Source: Microbacterium sp. ABRD28
Lineage (GTDB): Bacteria; Actinomycetota; Actinomycetes; Actinomycetales; Microbacteriaceae
DNA length: 64,000 nt
Assembly: GCF_003850245.1 (NCBI RefSeq)
Contig: NZ_CP031015.1
Location: 310,001 to 374,000 of the forward strand
Reading direction: 5' to 3'
Both the position numbers and the translations under genes were made by a program. Below the pieces are notes generated by a model. It was not told the origin of the DNA and ran no database searches. It worked only from the letters and a program-made list of their open reading frames with translations. Shown in pieces: positions 1 through 7,909 of the stretch. Every line of letters begins with the position of its first letter. Position 1 is the stretch's first letter.

Positions 1-570
1 GACGCCTACCTCGGCGGACACGCCACTTCCGGCCGTCAGGGACGTCAGCTGGCGGAGTCGATCGCGACCGAGCTCGAGAAGCGCGCGATCGACCGCTCCG
101 CGCCGGGCCCGCGCATCCTGGTCGTCGCCGACGACTTCGACATCCTCGCCGCCGGGGGCACCGAACCCCTCCGCCCGCTTCTGCCCTACCTCGCGTCGGC
201 GCGTGACCTGCGCCTGAACGTCGTGGTCAGCCGGCCGGTCGCCGGAGCCTCGCGCGCGATGTTCGACCTGGCGCTGCAGGGCATCCGCGACACGGGCGGA
301 ACGGCGCTGATCATGTCGGGCGACCGCGCCGAGGGACAGCTGCTCCCCAAGCTCTACGCCGAGCCGATGATCGCCGGCCGGGGGCGCCTCGCCCGCCGCG
401 GCGAGCGGCCGACCCTGGTGCAGGTGGCCCGATTCGATGCCGGTGCCGCCACGCAGGCGCAGCCGGCCCCGACCGAGACACCGGTTCCGGCGGGGTCCTC
501 CGCGCCGGCGGAGAACGACTCCGGCGAACCGGGTCCGCGACGCCGACGGAGGATGTCCGATGCCTCGTAG
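1..570 (+). CDS. eccC: Type VII secretion ATPase EccC, C-terminal end (partial)
   Basis: The frame is open from base 1, so the N-terminus lies outside the window. The visible 189 residues read as the last FtsK/SpoIIIE-like ATPase domain of EccC, the motor of the ESX/type VII secretion membrane complex. A Walker-B-like strand (RILVVADDFD, fragment residues 38-47) is followed by the VVVSRPVAG strand and the closing beta strands. The last 45 or so residues are a Pro/Ala-rich tail ending in five arginines. The stop overlaps the next gene by 11 bases, which indicates translational coupling. The family call rests on domain logic of a fragment, so another FtsK-like ATPase is possible. Confidence 0.72.
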   Translation, partial: DAYLGGHATSGRQGRQLAESIATELEKRAIDRSAPGPRILVVADDFDILAAGGTEPLRPLLPYLASARDLRLNVVVSRPVAGASRAMFDLALQGIRDTGGTALIMSGDRAEGQLLPKLYAEPMIAGRGRLARRGERPTLVQVARFDAGAATQAQPAPTETPVPAGSSAPAENDSGEPGPRRRRRMSDAS

Positions 571-928
571 CAGCGTGGTGCTCACCCCCGAGCCGGTGGA
601 TGCGGCCGCGATCGGGCGGGCCGCGGCATCCGTCCACGACCGGGTGACCGGCGGCGACGGCGCCCCTTTCGAGCTGCGTCCTCTGGATGACGGCGCCGTC
701 CTGCAGGTCGTCGTCGACGGCGTCGTGGTGCTGTCGGTGCTGAGACCGCGCCTCGCGCCCGAGAGCCGCGAGCGGGAGCGCGTGCTGCCGGGCGTGACGG
801 CGCCCGAGACCACGCGCTGGTGGACCGAGGCGTACACCCCGTGGCATGCCGGGGGCGCGCTGGGTGTGGCGATCCTCGACGCCCTGGACGGGGTCGCCAT
901 CCACGGCGGGGTGGGGCGCGAGGACTAG
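560..928 (+). CDS. Small hypothetical protein coupled to eccC
   Basis: This 122-residue soluble protein starts with ATG inside the last codons of eccC (11-base overlap), so it is very likely translated together with it. It has no signal peptide, membrane segment or cysteine. It holds a short beta-rich stretch around residues 45-65 (DGAVLQVVVDGVVVLSVLRPR) and an aromatic patch (RWWTEAYTPWH) near residue 90. I do not recognise a family. Its position suggests an accessory role in the type VII system. Its stop codon overlaps the stop of the convergent lipoprotein gene within a single CTAG. Confidence 0.7.
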   Translation: MPRSSVVLTPEPVDAAAIGRAAASVHDRVTGGDGAPFELRPLDDGAVLQVVVDGVVVLSVLRPRLAPESRERERVLPGVTAPETTRWWTEAYTPWHAGGALGVAILDALDGVAIHGGVGRED

Positions 929-1890
929 GGCGAGCCGGCGAATACGCACCAGTTCGACACCCAGGTGAGGATGTCGCCGCGCAGCGTCTCACCGACGAAG
1001 AGCTCGATCTCACCGGGCTCGCCGGCGAGGGTGAGGCGGACGTCGAAGATCGTGCCGCGCTTGTCCTCCTGCACCGCGTGGGGGTCGCAGCGCGAGGGGA
1101 CGATCGGGATGTCGACGACGATCGGAGCGATATCGTCGGCCGCCACCGTCACATCGAGCGGGAACACGCCGTCCACCGTCTCCGGGCCGAAGTCGAGCAG
1201 GTTCGTCGCCTGCACCGCGACGAGCGTCGCGTCGCCGCCGGCCGGGGTCACCGTCAGCTCGAGGCTCGCGGGCTCCCCGGCCGGTGCGGGGGTGAAGCCG
1301 GTGAACGCCAGCGTCGCCGCCTCGGCGAGCGCGGCCGCCCGGCACTCACGCTCGTGCAGCGGCGCGAGGAAGCCCAGAGGGTCGGCGGCCCTCACCCGCG
1401 CGGTTCCCGCCGCGCCGTCGACACTGAATCCGAGCGCGACAGTCGGTTCGAGGGGCCCGGCGTCGTCGCGTGCGCACGCGACCTCGGGGAGCTGCACGCG
1501 GATGTCGACCTCGCCGCCGGCGGGAACGCGGCTCGTGCGCCCGGGCAGCACGCGGGTGGCCGGGGTGGCGAACCGGGGATCGTCGACAGCGACATCGCCG
1601 ATCTCGAGGTCGACGTCGCTGCCGTTGACGACGTGCACCTGCGCCTGACGCACGGCGACGTCGGCGCGAAGCTGGACGATCTCCACGCTGACGCCCGTGG
1701 GCAGGGCGGTCGCGCTGTCGGACGCAGGCTCACGCGCTTCGCCGCCGCTCCCGCTCCCGCCCGCGCAGCCGGTCAGGAGGAGCGCGACGGCGAGGGCGAC
1801 CGAACTCCTGCAGAATCGGCGAGCGCGCCCCCTCCGCTCGGCGTGTCGATGCGGTAGACCGCTGATCTGCAGGAGTTGGGGACGCCGCAT
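925..1890 (-). CDS. Putative lipoprotein, unknown function
   Basis: The 321-residue frame carries a hydrophobic stretch ending in the lipobox LTGC at residues 39-42, so the mature protein should be lipid-anchored and extracytoplasmic. The body is beta-rich, with paired cysteines (VACARDD, RECRAA, SRCDPH, SNWCVF) that could form disulfides, and no family that I recognise. The first 35 or so codons are unusual. They coincide with an inverted-repeat element (1801-1883), giving a long arginine-rich n-region before the signal peptide. No in-frame ATG or GTG occurs between codon 1 and the hydrophobic core, so the true start is uncertain. The ATG lies 5 bases after the menC-like stop, suggesting an operon. 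Confidence 0.62.
   Translation of the reverse strand: MRRPQLLQISGLPHRHAERRGRARRFCRSSVALAVALLLTGCAGGSGSGGEAREPASDSATALPTGVSVEIVQLRADVAVRQAQVHVVNGSDVDLEIGDVAVDDPRFATPATRVLPGRTSRVPAGGEVDIRVQLPEVACARDDAGPLEPTVALGFSVDGAAGTARVRAADPLGFLAPLHERECRAAALAEAATLAFTGFTPAPAGEPASLELTVTPAGGDATLVAVQATNLLDFGPETVDGVFPLDVTVAADDIAPIVVDIPIVPSRCDPHAVQEDKRGTIFDVRLTLAGEPGEIELFVGETLRGDILTWVSNWCVFAGSP
1801..1883. repeat. REP/MITE-like inverted-repeat element, copy 1
   Basis: Two arms, GAACTCCTGCAGAATCGGC (1802-1820) and the complement of CCCCAACTCCTGCAGATCAGC (1861-1883), face each other across about 40 bases. The same arms recur at 18558-18643 and 55436-55522, always 83-87 bp end to end. This copy lies inside the 5' part of the lipoprotein frame and supplies its first codons. 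Confidence 0.75.
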
Positions 1891-1895
1891 CAGCG

Positions 1896-3029
1896 CTACC
1901 GCCGGATCTCCACCCGCTCCGCGGTGACCGCGTCGAGGAAAGCGCGGTCGATCTCGACCCCGAGCCCCGGACCGGTCGGCACCCGCACATGCCCGTCGTC
2001 GAGGACCGCGGGCTCGGTCACGATGTCACGGTCGTAGAACCGGCTCGCCGCCGACACGTCGCCGGGCAGGGTGAAGCCGGGCAGAGCGGCGAGCGCCGCG
2101 TTGGCGGCCCGGCCGATGCCGGTCTCGAGCATGCCGCCGCACCAGACGGGGACCCCCGCGGCCACGCACAGGTCGTGGATGCGCACCGCCTCGAGGTACC
2201 CGCCGACCCGGCCCGCCTTGATGTTGATCACCGACGCCGCCGCCAGCGCGAGCGCGTCGCCGGCTGCCTTGGCCGAGACGATCGACTCGTCCAGACAGAT
2301 CGGCGTGCGCACGTGCTCGGCCAGCACGGCGTGGTCGACGAGGTCGTCCTCCTGCAGCGGCTGCTCGATCAGCAGCAGGTCGAAGGCGTCGAGGGCGGCC
2401 ACGGTGTCGATGTCGGCGAGCGTGTACGCGGAGTTCGCGTCGACCTGCAGCGGCACCTCGCCGAACGCGTCGCGCACGGCGGCGGTGTCAGCGACATCCC
2501 GACCCGGCTTGATCTTGATCTTGATCCGCACGTACCCCTCGGCGAGGTAGGCGCCGACCGCGTCGACGAGCGCCGCGGGGTCGCGCTGCAGCCCCACCGA
2601 GACGCCGGAGGGCACCCGGTCGACCGCGGCTCCCAGGAACGCGCCCAGCGAGCGCGTCTCGGCCCGGAGGGCCGCGTCGAGGACGGCGAGTTCGAGACCG
2701 GCTTTGGCCATGCGGTGTCCGACGATGGGCGCGAGGAGGCCCGGAACCTCGTGCGGGGCGACCCGCCGTCGCTCGAGGAGGGCCGGCACGAGGAAGCGTG
2801 TCGCGACGTCCCACGCGCCCTGGGTGTACTCGCTGGAATACAGCGGCGCCGCCCCCGTGACGATCTCGCCCCACCCGTCGCCGTCCGCGGTGAGGGCACG
2901 CACGATGATCACCTCGCGCACCGTCTCGGTGCCGAACGAGGTCGTGAAAGGGGCCACCAGCGGCAGGTGCACCACGCGCAGCTCGAACCCCTCGAGGGAG
3001 ACGGATGCCGCGGGCTGAGCGATGGGCAT
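1896..3029 (-). CDS. menC: o-Succinylbenzoate synthase / N-succinylamino acid racemase family
   Basis: This is a 377-residue enolase-superfamily enzyme, full length for the OSBS/NSAR group. The barrel carries the expected catalytic set: the K-x-K pair in RIKIKIKPG (about residues 172 and 174), metal ligands Asp197 (VDANSAY), Glu222 (LLIEQPL) and Asp247 (CLDES), and the opposite lysine in NIKAGRVGG (about 271), plus GGMLETGIGRAAN. Such enzymes make o-succinylbenzoate for menaquinone or racemise N-succinyl amino acids; sequence alone cannot separate the two. No other men gene is present. The adjacent GNAT acyltransferase fits the D-amino-acid salvage type of context, so the symbol is provisional. 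Confidence 0.82.
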   Translation of the reverse strand: MPIAQPAASVSLEGFELRVVHLPLVAPFTTSFGTETVREVIIVRALTADGDGWGEIVTGAAPLYSSEYTQGAWDVATRFLVPALLERRRVAPHEVPGLLAPIVGHRMAKAGLELAVLDAALRAETRSLGAFLGAAVDRVPSGVSVGLQRDPAALVDAVGAYLAEGYVRIKIKIKPGRDVADTAAVRDAFGEVPLQVDANSAYTLADIDTVAALDAFDLLLIEQPLQEDDLVDHAVLAEHVRTPICLDESIVSAKAAGDALALAAASVINIKAGRVGGYLEAVRIHDLCVAAGVPVWCGGMLETGIGRAANAALAALPGFTLPGDVSAASRFYDRDIVTEPAVLDDGHVRVPTGPGLGVEIDRAFLDAVTAERVEIRR

Positions 3030-3050
3030 GCGCTCAGCGTACGCCCGGTC

Positions 3051-3206
3051 TCAGGCGGCGCACGGGGCGATGAGCGGACGGAAGGTCGAACGCGCACGAC
3101 GCGGGCGAAGGCGCCGCGCCATGCGGGCGGTGAGTCGGCGACCCGCGCCGTCTGCCGCGGTCGGGAACAGTGCGGTGGTCGGAAACAGTGCGGTGCGCAG
3201 ATTCAT
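3051..3206 (-). CDS. Possible 51-residue leader peptide upstream of menC-like gene
   Basis: A short frame begins with ATG at 3206 behind a good ribosome binding site (GGGGAG, 7 bases upstream) and ends 21 bases before the menC-like start. The peptide is basic and begins MNLRTALFPTTALFPTAAD. The repeated TALFPT comes from an 18-base direct repeat in the DNA. It has no clear membrane segment. I see no family. It could be a leader peptide or a small basic protein of the same transcript, and it may also be a chance frame. Confidence 0.4.
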   Translation of the reverse strand: MNLRTALFPTTALFPTAADGAGRRLTARMARRLRPRRARSTFRPLIAPCAA

Positions 3207-3220
3207 GTCGGACTCCCCTG

Positions 3221-3247
3221 TCTGGTGACGCCCCCAGCGTCACCAGA
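3221..3247. terminator. Perfect 11-bp hairpin
   Basis: TCTGGTGACGC and its exact complement flank a 5-base loop. The hairpin lies 36 bases past the stop of the GNAT gene and just upstream of the short leader frame on the same strand. No T-run follows, so it may be a terminator or attenuator rather than a classical intrinsic terminator. Confidence 0.5.
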
Positions 3248-3282
3248 AGAGAGTCACCACGCGGCCTGCTGATACGCGAACA

Positions 3283-4002
3283 TCAGGGCCTGACCAGCAG
3301 GTAACCGCGTGGAGCGTCGAATCCGCCGATCACGAGGCCGTCCGCGAGATGCGAGAGAAGCGCCGCGCGCACGTGCCGCCGCCAGGCGGCCGCCTCGGCC
3401 GGGGTGTCGCGCCGGATCGCGGCGATGTCGGGGGGCACCGGGACCTCGGCGACCACCCGGTCGTCGGCCGGCGTCGGCACGGGCGGCGCTGCGAGCGCCC
3501 ACGACACCAGGATCCGGTCGGTCTCATCGCCCCGGTTGACCCCGTCGTCCATCGCGCCGTAATGGTTCACCAGGTATTCCGTCACCCGCGTTCCGAGCAC
3601 CTGAAGGTTGAAGTGGGCGTTGCGCGCGACGAGGGGGTCGAAGGTCCAGGTGATGTGCCCGACGTCGCGTGCGAGCGCCCACTCGCGCTGATGCTGCTTC
3701 AGGATCCGCCCGAGGCCCTGACTCTGATGGCCGGGCAGGACGCCGGTGATGTGCGAGTGCATCGAGCGGGCGGCGGGCGCAGCGAAGAAGGCGACGGACG
3801 CGCCGACCATGTGCTCGTCGGCGTAGAGGCCCATGGCGTAGTTGCCGGTGTGGGCGAGCGCGCGCAGGAGGTTCGGCGGCATGCCCGACCGGTCACCGCC
3901 CCACACGTCGGAGAGCACCGCCGAGGCGGTGTGGACGGCCTCCACCGTGTCGAGCGGGCGAAGGGCGATTCCGGGCGGAGTGGGAACGGATGCCTCGGCC
4001 AT
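3283..4002 (-). CDS. GNAT-family acetyltransferase (COG3375-like)
   Basis: The 239-residue protein reads as a COG3375-type GNAT protein. It has an acyl-CoA loop region, GVLPGHQSQGLGRILKQHQ (about residues 88-106), followed by WTFDPLVARNAHFNLQVLG, typical of this group. In several bacteria such proteins neighbour N-succinylamino acid racemases and act as succinyl/acyl transferases on amino acids. That link is known for related systems and is inferred here. It sits 9 bases downstream of the DUF3237 gene and reads toward the menC-like gene, so the genes may share a transcript interrupted by the hairpin at 3221-3247. Confidence 0.78.
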   Translation of the reverse strand: MAEASVPTPPGIALRPLDTVEAVHTASAVLSDVWGGDRSGMPPNLLRALAHTGNYAMGLYADEHMVGASVAFFAAPAARSMHSHITGVLPGHQSQGLGRILKQHQREWALARDVGHITWTFDPLVARNAHFNLQVLGTRVTEYLVNHYGAMDDGVNRGDETDRILVSWALAAPPVPTPADDRVVAEVPVPPDIAAIRRDTPAEAAAWRRHVRAALLSHLADGLVIGGFDAPRGYLLVRP

Positions 4003-4011
4003 GGCCTCACC

Positions 4012-4485
4012 CTACTCGCGCGGTTCTTCTCCCCGTCGATGGGTGATCCAGTACTCCAGCGACACCCCGGCGACGGCCTCGCCGTCGAAGATGACCGCGA
4101 GGCTGCCGACGAGGATGGCGTCGTTCAGCCACGCCCACGGCGAGCCGACCGGCGCCTCGATCTGCAGCGCCGTGATGCCCTCGGGTCCGCCTGGACCCGG
4201 GGTGAGCACACCCTCGTTCCGCACCGACAGCACCGTGCCGTCGGTGAGGCGCAGCAGGTAACGCGCCGAGACCGTCTCGGTGCCGTCGGGGCGGCGAAGG
4301 TTCCAATCCGCGCCGAGCGGGAGCACCTCGCCGAAGAGGACGGGGCCCGACACGGTGCCGGCGCCGATGGGGATGATGCGCCGCTCGCCGCCCACCACGG
4401 CACCGGCGACGACGGAGGCCTTGATCGGCACGCGCAGCCGGGCGAGGAGGCGCAGCTCGAGGGGCGGGTTCATCGAATCGAGCAT
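4012..4485 (-). CDS. DUF3237 domain protein
   Basis: The 157-residue protein matches the DUF3237 beta-barrel pattern. It has GPVLFGEVLPLGADWNLRRP in its middle, then RYLLRLTDGTVLSVRNEG and a final EYWITHR strand. The function of the family is not known. I chose the ATG at 4485, which has GCGAGG five bases upstream. An upstream GTG-type start at 4509 and an internal ATG at 4473 are alternatives. It precedes the GNAT gene on the same strand with a 9-base gap. Confidence 0.75.
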   Translation of the reverse strand: MLDSMNPPLELRLLARLRVPIKASVVAGAVVGGERRIIPIGAGTVSGPVLFGEVLPLGADWNLRRPDGTETVSARYLLRLTDGTVLSVRNEGVLTPGPGGPEGITALQIEAPVGSPWAWLNDAILVGSLAVIFDGEAVAGVSLEYWITHRRGEEPRE

Positions 4486-4579
4486 GGCACCTCGCCCGGC
4501 GCACGCCAATCTCTCGTCTGGAATGTTCGTTCAGCGCACGACTGTTCACAAAGCGAGCGCCGGTGATGTCGAGCGGGAG

Positions 4580-4585
4580 TAGGCT
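4580..4585 (+). promoter_or_regulatory. -10 box TAGGCT, leaderless MFS gene
   Basis: TAGGCT lies 6 bases before the GTG at 4592. There is no ribosome binding site, so the transcript probably begins at or near the start codon. Confidence 0.5.
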
Positions 4586-4591
4586 GGCTCG

Positions 4592-6052
4592 GTGCGCGAT
4601 CGAGCTGAGGACACCCGGAAGAGCCTCAGCCGAAAGCCTCGACAGGGTGCGATCGTCGCCGTGCTCGCGGTCGCGGGCCTGGCGTCATCCTTCATGTTCA
4701 CCCTCGTGGTGCCCATCCAATCGAAGCTCCCCGAGCTCTTGGACGCCAGCCGCGAAGACACCGCCTGGGTGGTGACCGCGACCCTCCTCGCCGCCGCGAT
4801 CAGCACCCCCGTGGCGGGGCGCCTGGGCGACATGTACGGCAAGCGCCGCATCGTGCTGGTGCTCCTCACCCTGCTCGTCATCGGTTCGGTCATCGCCGCG
4901 CTCTCTCCGGGGATCGTCGGGGTGATCGTCGGGCGCGCCCTTCAGGGGGCGGTGACCGGCGTCGTCCCGCTCGGGATCTCGATCCTCCGCGACGTGCTGC
5001 ACGAGAACCGCGTCGACACCGCCATCGCGCTCATCAGCGCCACCCTCGGCGTCGGCGGCGCGCTCGGCCTCCCGATCAGCGCCCTCATCACCGAGCGCAG
5101 CGACTGGCATGTGCTGTTCTGGATGTCGGCGGGCCTCGGCGTCATCGTGTTCATCCTCGTGCTGTGGATCGTGCCGGTGAGCACACTGCGCACCGCTGGT
5201 CGCTTCGACTACGTCGGCGCGGCGGGCATGTCGATCGGACTCCTGGGCGTGCTGCTGGCGATCTCCCGCGGCAACGAGTGGGGCTGGGGTTCCCCCGCCG
5301 TTCTCGCGCTCGGGCTCGGAGGGCTCGCCATCCTGGTGGCGTGGGGCTGGTACGAGCTGCGGATCAGCGAACCGCTCCTGGACCTCCGGGTCGCCGCGCG
5401 CCGCCCGGTGCTGCTGACCAACATCGCCTCGATCGCGATGGGCTTCTCGCTGTTCGCCTCGAACGTGGTCTACCCGCAGATGCTCGAGCTTCCCGTCGCC
5501 ACCGGCGGCTTCGGCCTGTCGCTCATCGCCGCGAGCCTCGTGGTCATGCCGGCGGGCCTGATGATGATGCTCCTCTCCCCGTTCTCAGGCCGCTTGGCCC
5601 GCATCTTCGGCCCGCGCCTGCTGCTCATCCTCGGCGCGTTCGCCCTCATCGTCGCCTACGGCTACACGCTGCTGTTCTCCCGCGAGGTGTGGGAGATCCT
5701 CGTCGCGAACATCCTCATCGGGGTCGGGATCGGCTTCGGGTACGCCGCGATGCCGATGCTCATCATGCGCTCGGTGCCGCAGTCCGAGACCGGCGCCTCG
5801 AACGGCCTCAACGCCCTCTTCCGCTCGCTCGGCACGAGCACCGCGGCCGCCGTCATCGGCGTCGTGCTCGCCACCTACGTCACGCCCTTCCAGGGCGTCG
5901 ACGTGCCGACGGGCACCGCCTTCCAGGTCTCGTTCATCCTCGGCGGCGCCGCCGCGATCATCGCGCTCGTCGTCGCCCTCTTCATCCCCCGTCGCCACGA
6001 CGCCCGCGAACGCCACCCGGCGCTCCCCGAACACGAGCGCGTCACCCGCTGA
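4592..6052 (+). CDS. MFS drug exporter, DHA2 (EmrB/QacA) type
   Basis: This is a 486-residue integral membrane protein with about 14 predicted helices, the usual DHA2 architecture. The motif-A-like loop GRLGDMYGKRRIVL lies between the second and third helices, and motif C-like GVGGALGLPISALI follows in helix 5. Proton-driven export of drugs or metabolites is the family role; the substrate is unknown. Start GTG at 4592 follows a leaderless promoter. A highly charged cytoplasmic tail (HDARERHPALPEHERVTR) ends the protein. The gene stands alone between divergent and downstream units. Confidence 0.88.
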   Translation: MRDRAEDTRKSLSRKPRQGAIVAVLAVAGLASSFMFTLVVPIQSKLPELLDASREDTAWVVTATLLAAAISTPVAGRLGDMYGKRRIVLVLLTLLVIGSVIAALSPGIVGVIVGRALQGAVTGVVPLGISILRDVLHENRVDTAIALISATLGVGGALGLPISALITERSDWHVLFWMSAGLGVIVFILVLWIVPVSTLRTAGRFDYVGAAGMSIGLLGVLLAISRGNEWGWGSPAVLALGLGGLAILVAWGWYELRISEPLLDLRVAARRPVLLTNIASIAMGFSLFASNVVYPQMLELPVATGGFGLSLIAASLVVMPAGLMMMLLSPFSGRLARIFGPRLLLILGAFALIVAYGYTLLFSREVWEILVANILIGVGIGFGYAAMPMLIMRSVPQSETGASNGLNALFRSLGTSTAAAVIGVVLATYVTPFQGVDVPTGTAFQVSFILGGAAAIIALVVALFIPRRHDARERHPALPEHERVTR

Positions 6053-6172
6053 GGCGAGGACGATCCGCCGGGGCGCGGACGTTTCACCCTCGGATGTACG
6101 CGGCTCGGCCGGGTTTCCTCGCGCCGGCGAAATGGTCTCCACGGTCGGAGCATGCGGGCGTATCGTCATCGC

Positions 6173-7717
6173 ATGGACAGCGATGACCGCGACCGGGCAC
6201 CCGAGCAGGTCCCCGTCGGACCCCCGACGGGCGCGACAGCGGCGGACACGACCGAGAGACCGTTCGGGCGGGGCGAGGGCGATCACGACACCCGCTTCTT
6301 CGGCCAGCCGTGGGCTCTCGCCCACGTGTTCGGTGTGGAGATGTGGGAGCGGTTCAGCTTCTACGGCATGCAGGGCATCCTGCTCATCTACCTGTACTAC
6401 TCCACGACGCAGGGCGGCCTCGGGCTCCTCGAGACCGTCGCGGCGGGCATCGTCGGCGCCTACGGCGGATCGGTCTACCTCTCCACCATCCTCGGCGCCT
6501 GGATCGCCGACCGCATCCTCGGCTCGGAGCGGGTGCTGTTCTACAGCGCGATCGTCATCATGGCGGGGCATATCGCCCTGGCCCTTCTCCCGGGCTTCCT
6601 CGGAGTCACCGTCGGCCTCATCCTCGTCGCGCTCGGATCGGGCGGGCTGAAAGCCAACGCCACCTCGGTGGTGGGCACCCTGTACACCGCCGACGACCCG
6701 CGTCGCGACGCCGGGTTCTCGCTGTTCTACCTCGGCATCAACCTCGGCGCGTTCTTCGGTCCGCTCCTCACCGGTCTCCTGCAGACGACCATGGGGTTCC
6801 ACTGGGGCTTCGGCCTGGCCGCGGTCGGCATGGCGCTCGGACTCATCCAGTACTCCTTCGGGCGCAAGCAGCTCCCTCCCGAGGCGAGCATCGTGCCGAA
6901 CCCGCTCCCGCGCCACCGGTACGGCCTCTTCCTCGGCATCGGCGCCGCCGGGCTCGGCCTGATCGTCGCGATGGTCCTTTTCGGCGTCATCACTGTCGAC
7001 AACCTCTCGCTGGTCGTCATCGTGGTGACCCTCGCCGCGACGATCGCCTACTTCTTCGTCATCCTCTCCAGCCGCCGCATCACCTCGACCGAGCGCTCGC
7101 GGGTCTGGGGATTCCTGCCGCTGTTCATCACCAGCGTCGCGTTCTGGTCGCTGTACCAGCAGCAGTTCACCGTGGTGACGATCTACTCCGACCAGAAGCT
7201 GAACCGCGACATCTTCGGCTGGACGATGCCGGTGTCATGGGTGCAGTCGATCAACCCGATCTTCATCATCATCCTCTCGGGCGTCTTCGCGACCCTGTGG
7301 CTGAAGCTCGGCACCCGCCAGCCGTCGACGCCGGTGAAGTTCGCCATCGGCACGATGATCATGGGGGTCGCCTTCCTGCTCTTCCTGCCGTTCGCCGGCG
7401 GCGGGCCGAACTCCACTCCGCTCCTCGCGCTCGTGGGCATCCTGTTCGTCTTCACCGTCGCCGAGCTGCTGGTCTCTCCGGTCGGCCTGTCGGTGACCAC
7501 CAAGCTCGCCCCCGAGATGTTCCACACCCAGATGGTGGCGCTGTTCTTCCTCTCGGTCGCGCTCGGCACCTCCATCTCGGGCTGGCTCGCCCAGTTCTTC
7601 GACGTGAACAACGAGGGGCCGTACTTCGCCATCCTCGGCGGGCTCGCGATCATCGTGGGCGTCGGGCTGCTGGTGTCGGTGAAGCCCGTGCTGGCGCTGA
7701 TGAAGGGCGTGAAGTAG
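6173..7717 (+). CDS. Proton-dependent oligopeptide transporter (POT/PTR2 family)
   Basis: The 514-residue protein has the POT signatures: MWERFSFYGMQGILLIYLYY (ExxERFxYY-like, first helix) and FSLFYLGINLGAFFGPLLTG. About 14 helices follow, as in DtpT-type di- and tripeptide symporters. The start is taken at the ATG of MDSDDRD, with TATCGT seven bases upstream as a leaderless -10 box. The upstream ATG at 6152 would precede that box. A hydrophilic 40-residue N-terminal segment comes before the first helix. Confidence 0.88.
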   Translation: MDSDDRDRAPEQVPVGPPTGATAADTTERPFGRGEGDHDTRFFGQPWALAHVFGVEMWERFSFYGMQGILLIYLYYSTTQGGLGLLETVAAGIVGAYGGSVYLSTILGAWIADRILGSERVLFYSAIVIMAGHIALALLPGFLGVTVGLILVALGSGGLKANATSVVGTLYTADDPRRDAGFSLFYLGINLGAFFGPLLTGLLQTTMGFHWGFGLAAVGMALGLIQYSFGRKQLPPEASIVPNPLPRHRYGLFLGIGAAGLGLIVAMVLFGVITVDNLSLVVIVVTLAATIAYFFVILSSRRITSTERSRVWGFLPLFITSVAFWSLYQQQFTVVTIYSDQKLNRDIFGWTMPVSWVQSINPIFIIILSGVFATLWLKLGTRQPSTPVKFAIGTMIMGVAFLLFLPFAGGGPNSTPLLALVGILFVFTVAELLVSPVGLSVTTKLAPEMFHTQMVALFFLSVALGTSISGWLAQFFDVNNEGPYFAILGGLAIIVGVGLLVSVKPVLALMKGVK

Positions 7718-7720
7718 CGG

Positions 7721-7897
7721 ATGACGCCGAGCGGGCGTCATCCGGACATCGCCGGCCGCGTGGTGATCGCGTTCCTGCTCTCGGATGCGGCGGCCTACGT
7801 CACGGGCGCGGAGATCCCGGTCGACGGCGGGTTCGCGTCATCCGCGGGGGCCAAGGTGCTCTCCGACCGGCTGAGGGGCGGTGTCGGGCACTCCTGA
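7721..7897 (+). pseudogene. Short-chain dehydrogenase, C-terminal remnant
   Basis: The 58 codons encode AFLLSDAAAYVTGAEIPVDGG, the classical C-terminal motif of SDR oxidoreductases (substrate loop followed by the final strand). Nothing of the Rossmann nucleotide-binding half or the YxxxK site is present upstream, because the POT gene ends 3 bases before. It is therefore a remnant left by deletion. An ATG opens the frame but has no ribosome binding site of its own. Confidence 0.72.
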
Positions 7898-7909
7898 CAG
7901 GATGGCGGG

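Noticed and set aside
3034..3243. 69-residue frame on the minus strand in place of the 51-residue peptide
   Set aside because: Its start has no ribosome binding site and it runs through the hairpin; the 51-codon frame has a good site.
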